NCBI GenBank assembly: GCA_964484465.1
Contig: CAZAFL010000010.1
Location: 33,708 to 97,707, forward strand
Direction of reading: 5' to 3'
Length of the DNA: 64,000 bases
From: CAZAFL01 sp964484465
GTDB taxonomy: Bacteria > Bacteroidota > Ignavibacteria > UBA10030 > SZUA-254
Both the position numbers and the translations under genes were made by a program. Under the pieces are notes generated by a model that saw only the letters and a list, made by a program, of their open reading frames with translations, ran no database searches and was not told the origin of the DNA. The first letter of the stretch is position 1. Every line of letters starts with the position of its first letter. Below, piece by piece: positions 9,990-18,106 of this stretch.

Positions 9990-11207
9990 ATGTCATCCAC
10001 CGGACCATCACAGGAAATCGCTGCGAAAATCAAGTCCATACAGGCAAAACTGCAGGAAGAAAACATCGACGGCTGGCTCTTCTACGATTTCTGGAAGCGG
10101 AACGAATTCGCCCAGCGTATTCTCGAATTTCCAAAGCATCTCCTGAACACGCGCCGTTTCTTCTACCTGATTCTCGCGCGGGGAGAGCCGCGCAAGCTCG
10201 TCCACAGCATCGAGCAGTGGAACCTCGACCATCTTCCGGGAGAAAAATCGGTCTTCCTGAGCTGGCAGTCGCTTGAAGAGGGACTGAAAACTCTTCTCTC
10301 CGGCATGAAGACAGTCGCGATGGAGTACTCACCCGGGAACGCGATACCCTACATCTCCAAAGTGGACGCGGGCACGATTGAAACCGTGAAGAAGACCGGC
10401 GTGAACATTGTCTCCTCGATGAACCTGACGCAATACTTTGAAGCGCGATGGACGCAGGAGGCGTACCGCGACAACCTCGAGACTGCAAAGGTCCTGCGCG
10501 GCGTTGTCGACAAGGCGTTCGGGTTCATGAAACAGCGCATCACGGCGAAACAGCGGATCACCGAGTACGACGTCCAGCAGTTCATGTATAAATTGTTCGG
10601 CGAGAGCGGGCTTGTCACCCCGATAGAGCCGAACTGCTCGGTGGGCGCCAACAGCGGCAACCCGCATTACGAGCCGACAAAAGAAGTTCACTCCGAATTG
10701 CGCGAAGGGGATTTTGTTTTAATTGATTTATGGGCGAAGAAGAACAAGCCCGGCTCGACGTTCAACGACATCACTTGGGTCGGGTATCTCGGGACAAGTG
10801 TTCCGGAGAAGTACACGAAGGTGTTTAATGTTGTCAGGCAGGCGCGCGACGCGGCTGTCGATTTGCTGAAGAAGCGTTTTGCCGAAAAGAAGACGGTTCG
10901 CGGCTGCGATGTCGACGACGCGGCGAGGGAGGTTATCGTGAAGGCGGGGTTTGGACAATACTTTGTACACCGGACCGGTCATTCCATCACGGAGGACCTG
11001 CACGGCAGCGGCGCGAACATGGACAATCTCGAGACGCGCGACGAGCGGACGATTATTCCTGAGACTTCGTTCTCGGTTGAGCCGGGAGTTTACTTCCTCG
11101 GCGATTTCGGCATCCGGAGCGAGATTAATGTATATATCTCTAAAGAGGGGGAGGTCGTCATTCCCGGCGAGCCGCGACAGCAGGAAGTCGTGGCTATATT
11201 GAAATGA
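9990..11207 (+). CDS. M24-family metallopeptidase (Xaa-Pro aminopeptidase-like)
   Basis: A 405-residue pita-bread-fold peptidase, probably cytoplasmic, that would remove an N-terminal residue, possibly before proline. A creatinase-like N-domain spans about 1-165 and the catalytic domain about 170-405. The five metal ligands can be placed: Asp in VLIDLWAKK, Asp in FNDITWVG, His in HRTGHSI, Glu in SVEPGVYF and Glu in RSEINVYI. No signal peptide and no clear ribosome site are seen before the ATG. It stands alone between repeats and the accessory block. Substrate specificity is inferred from family only. Confidence 0.88.
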   Translation: MSSTGPSQEIAAKIKSIQAKLQEENIDGWLFYDFWKRNEFAQRILEFPKHLLNTRRFFYLILARGEPRKLVHSIEQWNLDHLPGEKSVFLSWQSLEEGLKTLLSGMKTVAMEYSPGNAIPYISKVDAGTIETVKKTGVNIVSSMNLTQYFEARWTQEAYRDNLETAKVLRGVVDKAFGFMKQRITAKQRITEYDVQQFMYKLFGESGLVTPIEPNCSVGANSGNPHYEPTKEVHSELREGDFVLIDLWAKKNKPGSTFNDITWVGYLGTSVPEKYTKVFNVVRQARDAAVDLLKKRFAEKKTVRGCDVDDAAREVIVKAGFGQYFVHRTGHSITEDLHGSGANMDNLETRDERTIIPETSFSVEPGVYFLGDFGIRSEINVYISKEGEVVIPGEPRQQEVVAILK

Positions 11208-11396
11208 CTTGTCATTTTTTGACTCTTTTATAAAAAAATGTTACCTTGGACAAATCTTTCCAGAGCTCAAACGAGAAGGTATAAAGCGTGGTGTCACGCA
11301 CAGTTGCAGAGGCATCAGGTGAAAATAAATTTTTCGGGCCATACTGCGTAATGCCATCTAGATGTAGCAACGAAAACGCAATGCGTAAATAAAAAG

Positions 11397-11418
11397 TTAT
11401 GCGTCTTGTTTTGCATGT
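11397..11418. repeat. Left arm of an inverted repeat around a hypothetical gene
   Basis: TTATGCGT then C then TTGTTTTGC, then ATGT. The inverse, TTATGCGT then TGG then TTGTTTTGC, is found at 11833-11858, on the other side of the 126-codon gene. Confidence 0.5.
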
Positions 11419-11444
11419 CTCAGAGTCGATATTTAGGGACCACA

Positions 11445-11822
11445 ATGCCTATGAAAGCTGATTTTTATTCTTTTGCAAGGAGGTTTGTTGAACGCACGGA
11501 CTCAACTGCCTCTCCTATTCGAGTGGGAGTGCTCATACTCTTGCAGAGATGGATTGAGTGGGACTTGAAGAGATTACGAACAAAAAGAAAACGAATCTTA
11601 CAAAGGGCTGCCAAGGAAGGTAAAATGCTCTCTGTTGAGACTATACGCACAATTATGGAAACCTCTAAGGTTAATTACAAAGGGGACAATCCTGACTTGT
11701 ATAAGAGTACTGTCGATCAGTTGCTAGAGCGTCTGCTTCAAAAATATCCCCATGGTATTCCAGTAGACGAAGCGCATAAACTTACTGAGGATGGAGGACT
11801 AGATAAATTGTTGGATTCTTAG
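11445..11822 (+). CDS. Hypothetical basic protein
   Basis: I do not recognise this protein. It has 125 residues if it starts at the ATG at 11445, which follows a TTAGGGA ribosome site; in-frame codons further up (11406 TTG, 11415 ATG) lack one. The centre is strongly basic and helical (RWIEWDLKRLRTKRKRILQRAAKEG), followed by a Gly-Asp-rich part and an acidic end. No signal peptide or membrane segment is present. It is the first gene of the accessory block and lies between arms of an inverted repeat. Confidence 0.55.
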   Translation: MPMKADFYSFARRFVERTDSTASPIRVGVLILLQRWIEWDLKRLRTKRKRILQRAAKEGKMLSVETIRTIMETSKVNYKGDNPDLYKSTVDQLLERLLQKYPHGIPVDEAHKLTEDGGLDKLLDS

Positions 11823-11832
11823 CATTTGATTG

Positions 11833-11858
11833 ATGTACGCAAAACAACCAACGCATAA
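11833..11858. repeat. Right arm of the inverted repeat
   Basis: Inverse of the 11397-11418 segment, matching in blocks of 8 and 9 bases. It lies 11 bases after the stop codon and 14 bases before the shared decamer GACGTTAGGC (11872-11881). Confidence 0.5.
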
Positions 11859-11918
11859 GAAGCAAAAACACGACGTTAGGCCCAACCGCAACGTTTGCCC
11901 AATTGAGGAACGCAACCA

Positions 11919-12803
11919 ATGATCTTCAACATTTTCACCAGACGAAATATTCTACTTGCATTCACTTTCTACCTACTCTTCTTCATCGTCTACGGCCTTA
12001 TTGTATTCTATGCATTCCGTGACCAGAAGCACGAGTTGACCCAAGGCGGACTTTTCGGAGATATGTTTGGTGCAATAAATGCCTTTTTCACTGGGCTCGC
12101 ATTCCTTATCGTCGCTCTCTCTATAATCTTTCAACTCCGTGAATGGGAAGACTCGAGGCACACTCAAAGACATTTTCAGTTTGAGAACACATTCTTCAAT
12201 CTATTGTCCGTGCTTCATCAAGTCATCGATTCATCAAGGCGACATATCCGATCAGGTGGCGAAACAATACCAATCGAGGGCAGAAGATATTTCCAAGACG
12301 TCTTCTTAAACTTCGAGAAACGATATGAGGACAAAGTCCTCCCTCACGCTAATCGAATGTTCGAAGAATTCAGAAGCACGGAATACTCACGAGGCGCGTC
12401 ACCCGAACAGGTCGCTCAAAAGTACTCTGCCAATCTTGATGAGTTGCTGCCACTGTTAAAGAACACTTACGAGGAATTCTACAAGGAATATGATGCAAAC
12501 TTAGGTCACTACTTCCGATTCGTGTATAACATTGTCAAATTCATCCATGAGAGTTTTCCCCACGAACCACAATTGCAAGCGCGTTATGTTGGGCTTCTAC
12601 AAGCACAGATGTCGAATGACGAGATGGGCCTGCTTTTCTACAATTGTCTTTCAGCCCACGGAATAAACACGGCAGGGCAACCACAGTTCAAAGAATGGCT
12701 TGACGAATACAATTTCTTCGAGAACATTGACCGTCGCTGTGTATTCGACGAATCCTACACACGACTCTATCCGAAAACTAGATTCAAGTTCTTGAGACAA
12801 TAA
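11919..12803 (+). CDS. Putative AbiC-type phage abortive-infection protein
   Basis: A 294-residue membrane protein with two N-terminal transmembrane helices (about 12-33 and 47-69), then a cytoplasmic helical domain. Segments match what I know of the putative AbiC family: FENTFFNLLSVLHQVID after the membrane part, GHYFRFVYNIVKFIHE in the middle, and LQAQMSNDEMGLLFYNCLS near the end, followed by a KEWLDEYNFF segment. Members are thought to act in phage defence by stopping growth of infected cells, but the mechanism is unknown. AT-richer than the housekeeping genes around. It lies 37 bases after a GTTAGGC motif and upstream of a nuclease-like gene. Confidence 0.72.
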   Translation: MIFNIFTRRNILLAFTFYLLFFIVYGLIVFYAFRDQKHELTQGGLFGDMFGAINAFFTGLAFLIVALSIIFQLREWEDSRHTQRHFQFENTFFNLLSVLHQVIDSSRRHIRSGGETIPIEGRRYFQDVFLNFEKRYEDKVLPHANRMFEEFRSTEYSRGASPEQVAQKYSANLDELLPLLKNTYEEFYKEYDANLGHYFRFVYNIVKFIHESFPHEPQLQARYVGLLQAQMSNDEMGLLFYNCLSAHGINTAGQPQFKEWLDEYNFFENIDRRCVFDESYTRLYPKTRFKFLRQ

Positions 12804-12854
12804 AAGGACAATTAGAGCGGTTGCGGCTACGCCTAGCGCAGCGCGCTTGCCGAG

Positions 12855-12889
12855 TTGTGCGATGTTCGCGAAGCGAACAAGTGCCACAA
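12855..12889. repeat. GC-rich imperfect hairpin between accessory genes
   Basis: TTGTG and TGTTCGC pair with GCGAACA and CACAA around a GAA loop, with unpaired bases between the two stem parts. It could end the AbiC-like transcript or be part of a recombination site; no T run follows. Confidence 0.45.
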
Positions 12890-12949
12890 GTGGTTTACCC
12901 CACGCCACGTCATAAGCGATTACCCACACTCAGATAGGGAGTAATTCTG

Positions 12950-13882
12950 ATGGCAAACTTATTCTGGAAACAACCGGACAAGAAGACTCTTAATCTTGCC
13001 CCTATCCCTTTCTCCACAGAAGAGGAATTCGAGAAATTAGTTTTTGAAACGAAGGAACTTCTTGAAGACGTTTTCCTTCTCAATCGACAGATTCGAGGTG
13101 GAAAGAAGACGGGAATTCCTGATATCATCGGGATTGACAGAAACGGAAATGTTTGCATTGTCGAAATGAAAAATGTCGAGGTCGATTCTTCAATCATCCC
13201 TCAAGTCTTGTCATACGCGCTTTGGGCGCAGAACAATCCAGATTCAATAAAAAACCTGTGGCGTGAAGCTTCCAATCAGCCTGGCGATTTACCTATAAAC
13301 TGGGATAGCTATGAAGTCAGAATTATTGTTATCGCTCCGTCCATTACCCGGTCTACACTCCAGCTCGTCAATCGAATCACTTATCCTGTTGATCTTATTG
13401 AAATCAAGCGTTGGGTTGAGGGGGCAAATCACTTCCTTCTCCTTAACAAATTGGAACCCGAGCAACCACAGAGAACGCGAACAGCCCGCGGTCTCGAAGC
13501 GTACGATCGAGCTTTCTATGAAAGTCAATACAATAAGAATAGTGTTGGCGCATATCTAGAGTTTGCGCAGGAGACTCAAAAGCTGGTGAAATCCAAGAAC
13601 TGGCCTCTTGAACTGAAGTTCAACAAGAACTATTGCTGCTTCAAGCACGGTTTCCGCATCGCATTTGGAATCATGTGGGTAGATTCAAAGACCTTAGCCT
13701 TCTTTTTTAAACTGCCAAAATCGGTTGCGGAGAAGACGCACGTTGGCGGCATTAAGATGGATCGCTATCAAGTCGAATGGAAGCAGGCTGTATATTTGAT
13801 TGACCCCGCAAGAACGAAAGTAAGATCATTTTTGCCTTTATTTGAACAGGCGTTTGCCTCGGTTTCTGGCAAGTCAGATTAG
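12950..13882 (+). CDS. PD-(D/E)XK nuclease-like protein (DUF91-like)
   Basis: A 310-residue soluble protein. The segment G-I-P-D58-IIGIDRNGN followed by VE72-M-K74 is the PD-(D/E)XK core, with a preceding helix ending in FETKELLED that could give the extra acidic residue. The text after it (IIPQVLSYALWAQ) matches NucS/DUF91-like nucleases. The C-terminal half (about 180-310) resembles a DUF5655-like domain found on such proteins. It would be expected to cut nucleic acid; substrate and role are unknown. The position after an AbiC-like gene suggests defence, which is inference. The SD is weak (AGGGAG 14 bases before the ATG). Confidence 0.68.
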   Translation: MANLFWKQPDKKTLNLAPIPFSTEEEFEKLVFETKELLEDVFLLNRQIRGGKKTGIPDIIGIDRNGNVCIVEMKNVEVDSSIIPQVLSYALWAQNNPDSIKNLWREASNQPGDLPINWDSYEVRIIVIAPSITRSTLQLVNRITYPVDLIEIKRWVEGANHFLLLNKLEPEQPQRTRTARGLEAYDRAFYESQYNKNSVGAYLEFAQETQKLVKSKNWPLELKFNKNYCCFKHGFRIAFGIMWVDSKTLAFFFKLPKSVAEKTHVGGIKMDRYQVEWKQAVYLIDPARTKVRSFLPLFEQAFASVSGKSD

Positions 13883-14080
13883 TGAGCATATGCATTTAAC
13901 AGTGGGAATAAGGACGTTGGAAATGGTTGGTAAACAGCCTCAGTCAATGCTTTTGGTTCACGGTGAATGAGTCTATCTTGCGTTCACACAAGTATTGCAT
14001 TGTTTGCCGAGACGTTAGGCGTTATTATTTTTCTCGTTGGAATAGTTAATCAGAGTTAGGAGGCAGAAAGGTGAATTATT

Positions 14081-14443
14081 GTGAATCGAAATACGTTCTG
14101 CCAGGGAGTAATCGCACTCCTATTACTCTCATTGATTGCCGTAAGCCTATCGTTCGCTCAACAATGCCAAGCTATTACAAAAAAAGGGGCCCAATGCAAG
14201 AGGAAAGCCCAAGCTGGGTCAGTATACTGCTATCAACACAGGGCGATGTACGAAAAATCGAATTCATTACAGGAGATCCCAACACATCCAAATTTGCCGT
14301 CACGGAATATGCATGGCCAGACACAACCTTCGGTGAAGGATGAATCATATTCTGGTCAGTGCCAAGCAATCACAAAGAAAGGAATACGGTGCTCTCGTTG
14401 GGTGAAACAAGGTTCTCGATTTTGTTGGCAGCACGGAGGGTGA
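14081..14443 (+). CDS. Secreted small Cys/His-repeat protein (DUF5763-like)
   Basis: A 120-residue exported protein: signal peptide (about 1-26, ending SLSFAQ), then two copies of QCQAITKKG-x2-C-x(R)-x5-G-S-x2-C-x-QH at about 28-53 and 93-118. Each unit has three Cys and a His that could hold a metal. This matches the DUF5763 family, found in short exported proteins, function unknown. The start is GTG at 14081; the strong TTAGGAGG sits 17 bases upstream, which is long, and is better spaced for a GTG at 14071 in another frame. The repeats and signal peptide show that the 14081 frame is the real one. Confidence 0.72.
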   Translation: MNRNTFCQGVIALLLLSLIAVSLSFAQQCQAITKKGAQCKRKAQAGSVYCYQHRAMYEKSNSLQEIPTHPNLPSRNMHGQTQPSVKDESYSGQCQAITKKGIRCSRWVKQGSRFCWQHGG

Positions 14444-14447
14444 GTAT

Positions 14448-15116
14448 ATGATAAGACTGCTGTACGTAGTCTATGGACTTCTAATGCTTATTCCTAGTTG
14501 CTTCCAGAAAGTTGAGGTCGGAGATATCTATGAAAATCAATTAACCAGAAACCGATTCATGATCACAGAAGCCCATTTCGGCGAGTACTACTTGGATTCA
14601 TTATCAAGTCGCATAACCCTTCTAAGAATCCAAAAAGAAAGTATCATACAATCATCGAAGCATCTGTACTCTGATAACATCACAAACCTTCACTCCACTT
14701 TCGAGTCTGTGCTTAAGTATGGCACCAACCTTGAGGATATGAATGATTACACCAATCGATGGTCTGCTAATTTCTACAATGGCATCTCTGAGCAAGTAGG
14801 GAATGTAAGACTAACAATACTTCGGGCTTTGCCTGTTCAGACTTATTATTATAGCTCTTTTCTTGCGAGAGGACAAGTGCAGACAAATAAGAATTTCGTT
14901 GAGCGAAGTTCAGATAGTCTTTGCGATGTTTTTTCGGAGAGAGACTTTGACAATGAATTGTCTCAGCTGCAACGTTCAAAGGCTCTTTTCAAGACATACG
15001 ACACTTACTTCGCCTGCACTGACTACAATGAATTCAAGTACAAGTATCTTGCGTCTGATTTGTACCTGATCAACGCTGATACGATGGATTTCAAACTATA
15101 CAAAAAGATTAATTGA
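14448..15116 (+). CDS. Hypothetical exported protein, possible lipoprotein
   Basis: No family recognised. The 222 residues begin with a hydrophobic stretch ending IPSC18, close to a lipobox but with Pro at -2. The rest is hydrophilic, rich in Tyr, Ser and Asn, mainly helical, without repeats. A GGAGGG site precedes the ATG, and the gene follows the DUF5763-like gene by only four bases, so the two are likely cotranscribed and may both work in the envelope. Confidence 0.6.
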   Translation: MIRLLYVVYGLLMLIPSCFQKVEVGDIYENQLTRNRFMITEAHFGEYYLDSLSSRITLLRIQKESIIQSSKHLYSDNITNLHSTFESVLKYGTNLEDMNDYTNRWSANFYNGISEQVGNVRLTILRALPVQTYYYSSFLARGQVQTNKNFVERSSDSLCDVFSERDFDNELSQLQRSKALFKTYDTYFACTDYNEFKYKYLASDLYLINADTMDFKLYKKIN

Positions 15117-15224
15117 AGACGGCCTTGCTAGCCCGGACAGGGGTAGTATGAACACGAAACAATTTGATGACCAATTCAAGAATGAAAACTCCAGTCACTA
15201 CACATACTAAACTCTAAAACGCAG

Positions 15225-16292
15225 ATGTTGACCGATGGCATCATGAAGCAGGATTCACAACTAACCCCCAAAGTCGAGTTCATCATCAAAGCGGCAACAG
15301 CTATCCTCGCTGTTTTGTATGCACTTGGCTTCTTTGTATCAAACATCCAACTCATGGAGATCGGCATTGCGGATTTCTCGTCCATCAACGCAAGAAATGT
15401 GCTAGTCGGCTCCCTCTTTGCTTATTATTTCATTGTTTTTCTTCTATTTGTCTGTCCGATCCCGTTGGCGATCGGGTACGGTGCGAGGATTGCTCGTGAA
15501 AGGAACTTCAGTAAACTCAGCGAAAAGATCTGGTTCTGCTTTAAGATCATTTGTATAGTCCCATTTGCAATTGCGTTTTCGGGTTCCGTAGCCGGGACAC
15601 TTGTTGGTTATGTGCTTCCGTGGGGGCTCACCTGGATTTCCGGGTATGAAATGGGAATGAGTCTCTCTAACGTGGTCCCTGTATACAAAATTGTATTGAG
15701 TCAGCTTGCCCTTGCATACTGGCATCCAAAGATTATAGCCGGGGGCATCTACATCATGATTTTTTTCATCGTCATTTTGTACAGAGTTATCAATCGTAAA
15801 AAGGATAACAACACTGTTGCTGTTTTCAAAGGTATCACGCGTCCTTGGTTGTTGCCTAATATCGTTGTAGCATCCATTGCGGTGCTTTCACTTTTTCTGT
15901 TCGAGTATGCTGATGAAGTGTTTGGCAATTTCAAGTACAATTTGGGTGGAGGGCAACCAAGGGTTGCCGAGGTGCACATCGAGTCCCAGGATTCTCTTAT
16001 GTGCAGCATGATCGGGATTCACTTAACTTCCAAAGAAACTCAAAAGATACTAGTTTCAAAACCCGTTGCCATTTGGTACCAGGATGATAAACTTCTCTAT
16101 GTATCCCCTTTGCAGAACAGAGAAAATCATCCAACGGTCCTTTTGGCATTGGATAAGACGATAATTCGCACGATGCGCTTTTACCGCGGATATGTAAAGA
16201 TACAAGATGGCGGTCAAATCAATGAGTTTCAGATGCTGAAAGATCAAGATACTTCAGGTGTGTCGAGCGATAGTCTATCAGTCATGAAATGA
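15225..16292 (+). CDS. Hypothetical polytopic membrane protein
   Basis: Not recognised. The 355-residue protein has about six predicted membrane segments in the first 240 residues (for example ATAILAVLYALGFFVS, LFAYYFIVFLLFVCPIPLAI, IYIMIFFIVILY), then a C-terminal soluble domain of about 110 residues. The start may be ATG 15225 or ATG 15243; neither has a good ribosome site. It is AT-rich like its neighbours. A membrane sensor or effector in the accessory block is possible, but nothing in the sequence shows a function. Confidence 0.6.
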   Translation: MLTDGIMKQDSQLTPKVEFIIKAATAILAVLYALGFFVSNIQLMEIGIADFSSINARNVLVGSLFAYYFIVFLLFVCPIPLAIGYGARIARERNFSKLSEKIWFCFKIICIVPFAIAFSGSVAGTLVGYVLPWGLTWISGYEMGMSLSNVVPVYKIVLSQLALAYWHPKIIAGGIYIMIFFIVILYRVINRKKDNNTVAVFKGITRPWLLPNIVVASIAVLSLFLFEYADEVFGNFKYNLGGGQPRVAEVHIESQDSLMCSMIGIHLTSKETQKILVSKPVAIWYQDDKLLYVSPLQNRENHPTVLLALDKTIIRTMRFYRGYVKIQDGGQINEFQMLKDQDTSGVSSDSLSVMK

Positions 16293-16335
16293 ACCTGCTT
16301 TGAGTGTATTAGGCCATAACTTAGTGAGGTTCCTT

Positions 16336-16863
16336 GTGAAATCAAATCTCCCTAAAAACGTTCTTCTTGCCTGTATCTTTCTAACATCGCATGTTCTGTT
16401 TGCTCAAATGAAACAAGACTCGGTGAGCCAACAGCAGAAAAAGCCACTTAGTATCAAGTCATACACGATTCATCAAGAAGTGGATTTCACTGTAAGTCCC
16501 GAGCGGATTTATACAGCAATACTCGACTCGAAGCAGTTCTCTGAGTTCACGGCGCAAGGGGGCGGGTTCTCCGCAACCTCTGCGAAGATCGACAGCGCTG
16601 AGGGGGGAGCCTTCACACTGTTCGATGGATATATTACCGGTCGTAATGTGGAATTAATCCCAAATCAGAGAGTCGTCCAGGCATGGCACGACAAAGAGTG
16701 GCCCGTGGGTGTTTACTCGCTCGTGAAGTTCGAGCTCATACCGAAAGGTTCGGGCACACACCTTGTCTTCGACCACACCGGGTTTCCTCCGCCCGCGCAC
16801 GACCACCTCGCTCAGGGGTGGAAGGACCATTACTGGGATCCGATTAAGAAGTACCTGCATTAG
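16336..16863 (+). CDS. Exported SRPBCC (AHSA1-like) domain protein
   Basis: 175 residues. The GTG start at 16336 is chosen because it opens a clean signal peptide (MKSNLPKNVLLACIFLTSHV, cleaved after LFAQ) and follows a GTGAGG site. The mature part (about 45-170) is an START-like/SRPBCC fold: VDFTVSPERIYTAILDSKQFSEFTA, GGAFTLFDGYITGRNVELIPNQRVVQAW, and the final GWKDHYWDPIKKYL helix, all typical of AHSA1 proteins. Such domains bind hydrophobic ligands or partner proteins; most are cytoplasmic, so export is uncommon. GC is nearer the chromosome average, so this gene may mark the end of the accessory block. Confidence 0.8.
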   Translation: MKSNLPKNVLLACIFLTSHVLFAQMKQDSVSQQQKKPLSIKSYTIHQEVDFTVSPERIYTAILDSKQFSEFTAQGGGFSATSAKIDSAEGGAFTLFDGYITGRNVELIPNQRVVQAWHDKEWPVGVYSLVKFELIPKGSGTHLVFDHTGFPPPAHDHLAQGWKDHYWDPIKKYLH

Positions 16864-16889
16864 TCTGTCATGTCGCGTCCCTGACCAAG

Positions 16890-17030
16890 GTCATTGCGAG
16901 TTCCAGTTCTGAACGAGGTCATTGCGAATCCCGCGAAGCGGGATGAAGCAATCTAAGCTAGGAATATCATGCCAATGCAGAGTTCAGATTGCTTCGTCGT
17001 GGCGCTTTCAGCGCCACTCCTCGCAATGAC
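16890..17030. repeat. Palindromic repeat B, copy with doubled start
   Basis: GTCATTGCGAG occurs at 16890 and again at 16919, then the GAAGCAATCT and AGATTGCTTCG cores, ending CTCGCAATGAC at 17030. The apparent insertion of one element's start beside another suggests repeated copying into the same spot. Apart from this and a fragment at 17044, 16864-17158 holds nothing I can name. Confidence 0.78.
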
Positions 17031-17158
17031 AAGTAGCGGAAGGCATTGCGAATCCCATACCCAACCTCTCACCTTCACTTTTGCTTCACAGAAAATTTGT
17101 ATATCTTGACTTCCCTGTAGTTCAACTCTTGCCGCCAGAAATTATCTGAGGAATCAAA

Positions 17159-17614
17159 ATGAATATTCAGTTTAAATCGTTTGCGATAGGATTTGTCCTT
17201 GGCTGCCTTGTGCCGGTCCTTGCCTTTTTCGGCCTGATGTACATTGAAGGGGTCGGGGACAACCCGGTATTCCGGGATCAGGCGCTCTCATCGGGAACAC
17301 ACGTAAAAGTCACTTCCTTCAATCTTGTGTGGGGCGTGGAGCACAAAGACCGGAATAAAGGCGTTGACCAGCTTGCGCTCGAGTATGTCTCATCCTTCTC
17401 TAGCGGAGACGAGCAGGGACGCGAACGCGAACTGCGGGAGGTCTTTGAACTGATTCGCCCTGCGTCCGAACAATGGGGCTTCGACCATGCGCAGGTTGCA
17501 GCCTTCCCCACAATTAAGCGAAAAGGAAAGTACGACCTCTATCTCTTTGACCGCACATCGGAAGGGAAGTGGGCATTCACGCGAAAGCAGATGAAGGTGT
17601 TTGTGAATGATTGA
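17159..17614 (+). CDS. Hypothetical protein with one N-terminal membrane segment
   Basis: 151 residues. An N-terminal hydrophobic segment (about 8-28, FAIGFVLGCLVPVLAFFGLMY) is an uncleaved signal or anchor. The rest is soluble and charged, with DQLALEYVSSFSSGDEQGRERELREVFELIRPASEQWGF as a likely helical part and YDLYLFDRTSEGKWAFTR as beta strands. I recognise no family. An ATCTGAGGA site precedes the ATG. It stands alone between repeat clusters. GC and codon use look native. Confidence 0.65.
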   Translation: MNIQFKSFAIGFVLGCLVPVLAFFGLMYIEGVGDNPVFRDQALSSGTHVKVTSFNLVWGVEHKDRNKGVDQLALEYVSSFSSGDEQGRERELREVFELIRPASEQWGFDHAQVAAFPTIKRKGKYDLYLFDRTSEGKWAFTRKQMKVFVND

Positions 17615-17664
17615 TGGTCGAGCACTAATTTAAGTGGAATCTCTCATCCTGGTTCCACGACCTT

Positions 17665-17731
17665 GTCGGGATTATCGGGAATCCAGGAATGGCCTTGTTG
17701 TGGATTCCCGCTTAAAACGTGCGGGAATGGC
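17665..17731. repeat. Palindromic repeat C, copy 2
   Basis: Segments ATCGGGAATCCAGG and TGGATTCCCGC, ending GCGGGAATGGC, as in 9618-9694. Confidence 0.6.
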
Positions 17732-17784
17732 AGGTTCTTTTTTTGTAACCTAGGTCGTCATTGTGAATACCGTCCCTGAGCGAG

Positions 17785-17890
17785 GTCATTGCGAGTCCCG
17801 CAAAGCGGGACGAAGCAATCTATGGGTTGCCGCATTGCCTTGTTTAGATTGCTTCGTCGCCCCGCCTGCGGCGGTGCTCCTCGCAATGAC
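17785..17890. repeat. Palindromic repeat B, copy near 17.8 kb
   Basis: GTCATTGCGAGTCCCGCAAA at the start, CTCGCAATGAC at the end, with the same cores. A half copy starting GTCATTGTGAATACCG precedes it at 17757. Confidence 0.8.
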
Positions 17891-17915
17891 GCCCTTTTTT
17901 TTCGACACCGAGGTT

Positions 17916-18051
17916 GTCATTGCGAGTCCCGTCCCGATTCAATCGGGAGGACGAAGCCTGCCCGTCCGGCAGGCGGGCAATCTATGGGTTGCCACCCAGC
18001 ATTGTTTAGATTGCTTCGTCGTCCTGCATTCGCAGGACTCCTCGCAATGAC
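17916..18051. repeat. 136-bp palindromic repeat B, third full copy
   Basis: Same length as 5531-5666 and 8231-8366 and almost identical to them over the first 80 bases. The 17615-18289 interval is otherwise repeats plus the regulatory region of the TetR gene. Confidence 0.88.
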
Positions 18052-18076
18052 AAGCACTTTTTTGGGGGTGACACAC

Positions 18077-18105
18077 TTGACATACATTTGAAATTCACGT
18101 ATATT
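18077..18105 (+). promoter_or_regulatory. Promoter of the TetR-efflux operon
   Basis: TTGACA (18077-18082), 17-nt spacer, TATATT (18100-18105). An operator-like palindrome begins two bases later and would cover the start point. Confidence 0.85.
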
Positions 18106-18106
18106 A

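Noticed and set aside
14071..14343. A 90-codon frame with a well-spaced AGGAGG
   Set aside because: It overlaps the signal-peptide and repeat-bearing gene in another frame and has no domain; noted as a start-site oddity only.
15147..15209. A 20-codon frame (MNTKQFDDQFK start) with a GGGG site
   Set aside because: Its start recalls transposase OrfA leaders, but 20 codons are too few to support a call.
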